A stretch of DNA of 64,000 nt from Verrucomicrobiota bacterium. GTDB lineage: Bacteria; Verrucomicrobiota; Kiritimatiellia; CAIQIC01; JAGNIJ01. The stretch covers positions 62,001-126,000 of the forward strand of contig JAKLGK010000005.1 in assembly GCA_022710725.1 (NCBI GenBank), read 5' to 3'. Each line of letters begins with the position of its first letter. The first letter of the stretch is position 1. A program made the translations under genes and the position numbers. Below are positions 61,207 to 64,000 of this stretch, one piece after another. The notes under the pieces were generated by a model. It did no database searches, had not been told where the DNA came from, and saw only the letters and a program-made list of their open reading frames with translations.

Positions 61207-62319
61207 ATGGATTGGACCACCGCCAAATGGCTGCTGAAGAGGATGGACTGGTTCCTCGCGCTCGCCGTCCTGCTGCTCCTCGGAACCGGCATCGCCTTCG
61301 TCTACAGCGCCTCCTACCGCGGCGACGACCTGCCCGTGCCGGGCTTCTACCGCCGCCAGATGCTCTGGGCCGCGCTCGGCGTCGCGGTCTTCCTGGCCTT
61401 CATGCTCACCGACTACCGCCGCCTGCGCGCCGCCGCGGGCTGGTTCTACGGCGTGAGCCTCGTGCTCCTGGTCCTCGTGCTGGTCATGGGCAAGAAGGTG
61501 TACGGGGCCTACCGCTGGCTCTCCGTGTTCGGCGTCCAGGTCCAGCCCTCCGAGTTCGCGAAGCTGGCGCTGATCATCATGCTGGCGCGCTTCCTCGGCC
61601 GGCCCGGCCGCGACCTGCAGCATCCCGGCACGCTCGTGCGCGCGCTGATCCTGCTCGCCGTCCCCTTCGCGCTGATCGTCAAGGAGCCGGACCTGGGCAC
61701 GGCGATGATCCTCGTGCCCGTGACGGCGCTGATGCTTTTCGTGGCGGGCACGCCCCTTCGGCAGCTGTTCGTGCTCGGGCTGGTCGGCCTGATGCTGGCC
61801 CCGCTGGGCTGGCTGGCGATGGACGACTACCAGAAGGAGCGCGTCCACGTCTTCCTGAACCCGGGCCGCGACCCGCTGGGCGCCGGCTGGAACAAGATCC
61901 AGTCCGAGATCGCCGTGGGCTCGGGCAAGCTGTGGGGCAAGGGCTGGCTCGAGGGCAAGCAGAACGTGCTGGGCTTCCTGCCCCGCACCGTTGCGCCCAC
62001 CGATTTCGTGTATTCCGTGATCGCCGAGGAGAAGGGGTTCGTCGGGTCGGCGATCCTGCTGTCGTTGTACGCCGTCGTACTGGGAGGAGGCATCCGGGCC
62101 GCCGTAGAGGCCCGGGACCGGGCGGGCCGGCTCATGGCCGTGGGCATGACCGGCCTGCTGTTCAGCCAGGTGTTCGTGAACATCGCGATGACGATCGGGC
62201 TGCTGCCTATCGCCGGCCTGCCGCTGCCGCTGATCAGCTACGGGGGCTCCTCCATGCTGACCACGCTCGCGGGCCTGGGCATCACCCAGAGCGTCTACAC
62301 GCGCCGGTATTCACTGTAA
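61207..62319 (+). CDS. rodA: Peptidoglycan glycosyltransferase RodA
   Basis: SEDS-family polymerase working with PBP2. About nine to ten membrane helices; family motifs include FVYSASYRGDD, WLSVFGVQVQPSEFAKLALI, LVKEPDLGTAMI-like (IVKEPDLGTAMILV), VAVGSGKLWGKGWLEGKQ and LPLISYGGSSMLTTLAGLGI. The length is 370 residues. It follows mrdA by 6 nt and rng follows by 12 nt; cell-elongation genes thus end here. Confidence 0.96.
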   Translation: MDWTTAKWLLKRMDWFLALAVLLLLGTGIAFVYSASYRGDDLPVPGFYRRQMLWAALGVAVFLAFMLTDYRRLRAAAGWFYGVSLVLLVLVLVMGKKVYGAYRWLSVFGVQVQPSEFAKLALIIMLARFLGRPGRDLQHPGTLVRALILLAVPFALIVKEPDLGTAMILVPVTALMLFVAGTPLRQLFVLGLVGLMLAPLGWLAMDDYQKERVHVFLNPGRDPLGAGWNKIQSEIAVGSGKLWGKGWLEGKQNVLGFLPRTVAPTDFVYSVIAEEKGFVGSAILLSLYAVVLGGGIRAAVEARDRAGRLMAVGMTGLLFSQVFVNIAMTIGLLPIAGLPLPLISYGGSSMLTTLAGLGITQSVYTRRYSL

Positions 62320-62331
62320 GGAGAAGAAAAC

Positions 62332-63948
62332 ATGTGGTCCTTCATGGCCAAGCTGATGGGTAAGAAAGAGATACACAAAGAGATCATCGTCAACGTCGAG
62401 AGCCTCGAGACGCGGGTCGCCGTCATGGAAGAGGGCAACCTGGAGGAGTTCTACATCGAGCGCCCGAGCGACGAGCATATCGTGGGCAGCATCTTCAAGG
62501 GCCGGATCCAGAACATCGAGGACAGCCTGCAGGCCGCCTTCGTGGACATCGGCATGAAGAAGAACGCCTTCGTCCACTACTGGGACATGATCCCGGAGGA
62601 CGCCGCGCGCCTGGAGGCCGAGGAGGGCATCCAGCGCCAGCGGACCGACCGCCAGAAACGGTTCGCGCCCGGCGAGATGGCCAAGCGCTTCCCGATCGGC
62701 TCCGAGATCGTCATCCAGGTCACCAAGGCCGCGATCGGCACCAAGGGCCCGCGCGTGACGGCGAACTTGAGCATCCCCGGCCGCTACCTGGTGATGATGC
62801 CGGGCAGCAGCCTGAAGGGCGTGTCGCGCAAGATCGACGACGGCAAGGAGCGCGAGCGGCTCAAGAAGGTGCTCGCCCGCCTGCCGCAGATCCCGAACAT
62901 CGGCCTCATCGTCCGCACCGCGGGCGAGGGGGCGCGCAAGGTGAGCTTCGTGCGCGACGTGCGCGTGCTGCTGGAGACCTGGAAGGAAGTCGAGGAGCGC
63001 ATCCGCACCCTCCCGGCGCCGTGCTGCGTCTACCACGAGCCCGACCTCGTCGAGCGCGTCGTCCGCGACTCGCTGACCGAGGACGTGGACCGCATCGTCA
63101 TCGACTCCCGCGAGGCCTACGACCACATCCGCGAGCTGGTCGCCCGCGTCTCGCGCCGCGCCCGCGGCCGCATCAAGCTCTACGACGGCGCCGTGCCGAT
63201 CTTCGAGCACTTCGAGGTCGAGCGCCAGCTCGAGAACGCCTTCCGCCGCAAGGTCTGGCTCAAGTCCGGCGGCTACATCGTCATCGACGAGACCGAGGCG
63301 CTCGTGGCCATCGACGTCAACACCGGCCGGCACAAGGGCGGCAACACGCAGGAGGAGGCCATCCTCCAGGTCAACACGGAGGCCGCCCGCGAGGTCGCCC
63401 GCCAGATGCGCCTGCGCAACATCGGCGGGCTCGTGGTCATCGACTTCATCGACATGAAGCACCGCCGACACCAGAACGCCGTCTACAAGACGCTCCGGGA
63501 GTCGCTGCGCAACGACCGCGCCCGCACGAACGTGCTGGCGATCTCCCAGCTCGGCCTGCTCGAGATGACCCGCCAGCGCATGGAGGAGAGCATCCGCGCG
63601 ACCACCTACATGGACTGCCCGTACTGCGAGGGGCGCGGCAAGGTGAAGTCCACCTTGAGCATGAGCGTCGAGATCCAGCGCCACATCGTCGAGGCCCTGC
63701 GGCGGCACCACGGCGTGCCGCTGAAGGTCAGCGTCAACCCCGTCGTCATGGACCGGCTGCGCAAGGAGGACGAGGCCACGCTGGTCGAGATCGAGCAGAA
63801 GCACGGCGGGCGGCTGACGTTCGTGTCCGACTCCTCGCGGCACATGGAGGAGTTCACCATCGTCCACGCCGAGACCGGCGAGGAGCTCTACTCCAACGTC
63901 GAGCGGCCCGCCCCGAAGCCGGCGGCCGGGGCGAACCACTGCGGGTAG
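62332..63948 (+). CDS. rng: Ribonuclease G (Rng/CafA family)
   Basis: Endoribonuclease of the RNase E/G family that processes rRNA precursors and mRNA. The N-terminal S1 domain includes GSIFKGRIQNIEDSLQAAFVDIG; the catalytic region has LVAIDVNTGRHKGG and GGLVVIDFIDM with the metal-binding aspartates, and the zinc link reads MDCPYCEGRG. At 538 residues it lacks the long C-terminal scaffold of RNase E. GGAGAAG lies 5-11 nt before the ATG. The mreBCD-rodA-rng order is common among bacteria. Confidence 0.95.
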   Translation: MWSFMAKLMGKKEIHKEIIVNVESLETRVAVMEEGNLEEFYIERPSDEHIVGSIFKGRIQNIEDSLQAAFVDIGMKKNAFVHYWDMIPEDAARLEAEEGIQRQRTDRQKRFAPGEMAKRFPIGSEIVIQVTKAAIGTKGPRVTANLSIPGRYLVMMPGSSLKGVSRKIDDGKERERLKKVLARLPQIPNIGLIVRTAGEGARKVSFVRDVRVLLETWKEVEERIRTLPAPCCVYHEPDLVERVVRDSLTEDVDRIVIDSREAYDHIRELVARVSRRARGRIKLYDGAVPIFEHFEVERQLENAFRRKVWLKSGGYIVIDETEALVAIDVNTGRHKGGNTQEEAILQVNTEAAREVARQMRLRNIGGLVVIDFIDMKHRRHQNAVYKTLRESLRNDRARTNVLAISQLGLLEMTRQRMEESIRATTYMDCPYCEGRGKVKSTLSMSVEIQRHIVEALRRHHGVPLKVSVNPVVMDRLRKEDEATLVEIEQKHGGRLTFVSDSSRHMEEFTIVHAETGEELYSNVERPAPKPAAGANHCG

Positions 63949-64000
63949 CGCGGACCGAACGGGTGACGGGGAGAGCCGGCTTCGCCGCGGCGGGCCCTAC

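Noticed and set aside
63970..64000. Possible further palindromic element at the window end
   Set aside because: CCGGCTTCGCCGCGGCGGGCCCTAC-like sequence resembles the GCCCTACC-ended elements, but the right part is cut off by the window, so it is noted only as similar.

Overview
The window is GC-rich bacterial chromosome. Single-copy core genes of ordinary Gram-negative type (mreBCD-mrdA-rodA, surA-pdxA-rsmA, dnaK, groESL) sit beside large secreted proteins with LamG, beta-helix, LRR_5 and thrombospondin-3-like calcium motifs, and beside a PEP-CTERM protein. This mixture, with many short palindromic and heptanucleotide repeats, suggests the PVC superphylum, most likely Kiritimatiellota or a related Verrucomicrobiota lineage. 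The taxon is an inference; no database search was possible.

Layout. 1-5340: a pseudouridine synthase end, a family 4/5 type uracil-DNA glycosylase, two zinc-ribbon proteins, gcvH-lipB, rplU-rpmA and obgE. 5357-24192: an 18.8 kb island bounded by 45-bp direct repeats of the 3' half of tRNA-Val(CAC), with the intact tRNA at its right end and an integrase remnant beside it. Its cargo is one co-directional run of five secreted proteins (duplicated serine beta-lactamase-fold protein, Ala/Trp-rich surface protein, tail-collar fibre, 2506-residue LamG giant, small calcium-motif protein), then a frameshifted PEP-CTERM gene and an IS3 remnant; its left edge is a mosaic of gene fragments. 24293-38097: signalling and housekeeping genes (PAS protein, RlmN-like enzyme, an internally deleted dienelactone hydrolase, PP2C-type phosphatase, zinc-ribbon coiled coil), a four-gene operon of two surface proteins plus an OmpR-type regulator and its kinase preceded by a PmrA/QseB-type box, an Lrp-aminotransferase pair, a glycosyltransferase and trmJ. 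38067-42678: an M36 metalloprotease gene on a segment flanked by 30-bp direct repeats derived from the trmJ 3' end. 42951-48429: dnaK, groES, groEL, rpoZ, smpB and endonuclease V. 48575-51490: surA-pdxA-rsmA on the minus strand. 51617-55908: ilvD, then a PqqD-like protein, an unknown protein and a secreted deacetylase-like protein. 56000-63948: a LmbE-type deacetylase, then mreB, mreC, mreD, mrdA, rodA and rng, the cell-elongation cluster.

How genes work together. GcvH is the natural substrate of the translationally coupled LipB. The kinase/regulator pair at 28184-30291 probably controls its own operon and so the two surface proteins. MreBCD, PBP2 and RodA form the elongasome. SmpB, GroESL and DnaK serve protein quality control. 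The island operon probably builds or secretes a cell-surface or extracellular apparatus of unknown role.

Two genome-wide habits show in the sequence. Many first genes have a sigma70-like -10 box only 6-9 nt before the start codon, implying leaderless mRNAs. Short palindromic elements occur in spacers and even in frame inside genes. The best candidates for something new are the island's secreted five-gene cassette, the PmrA-box surface-protein operon, and the leaderless-promoter architecture.
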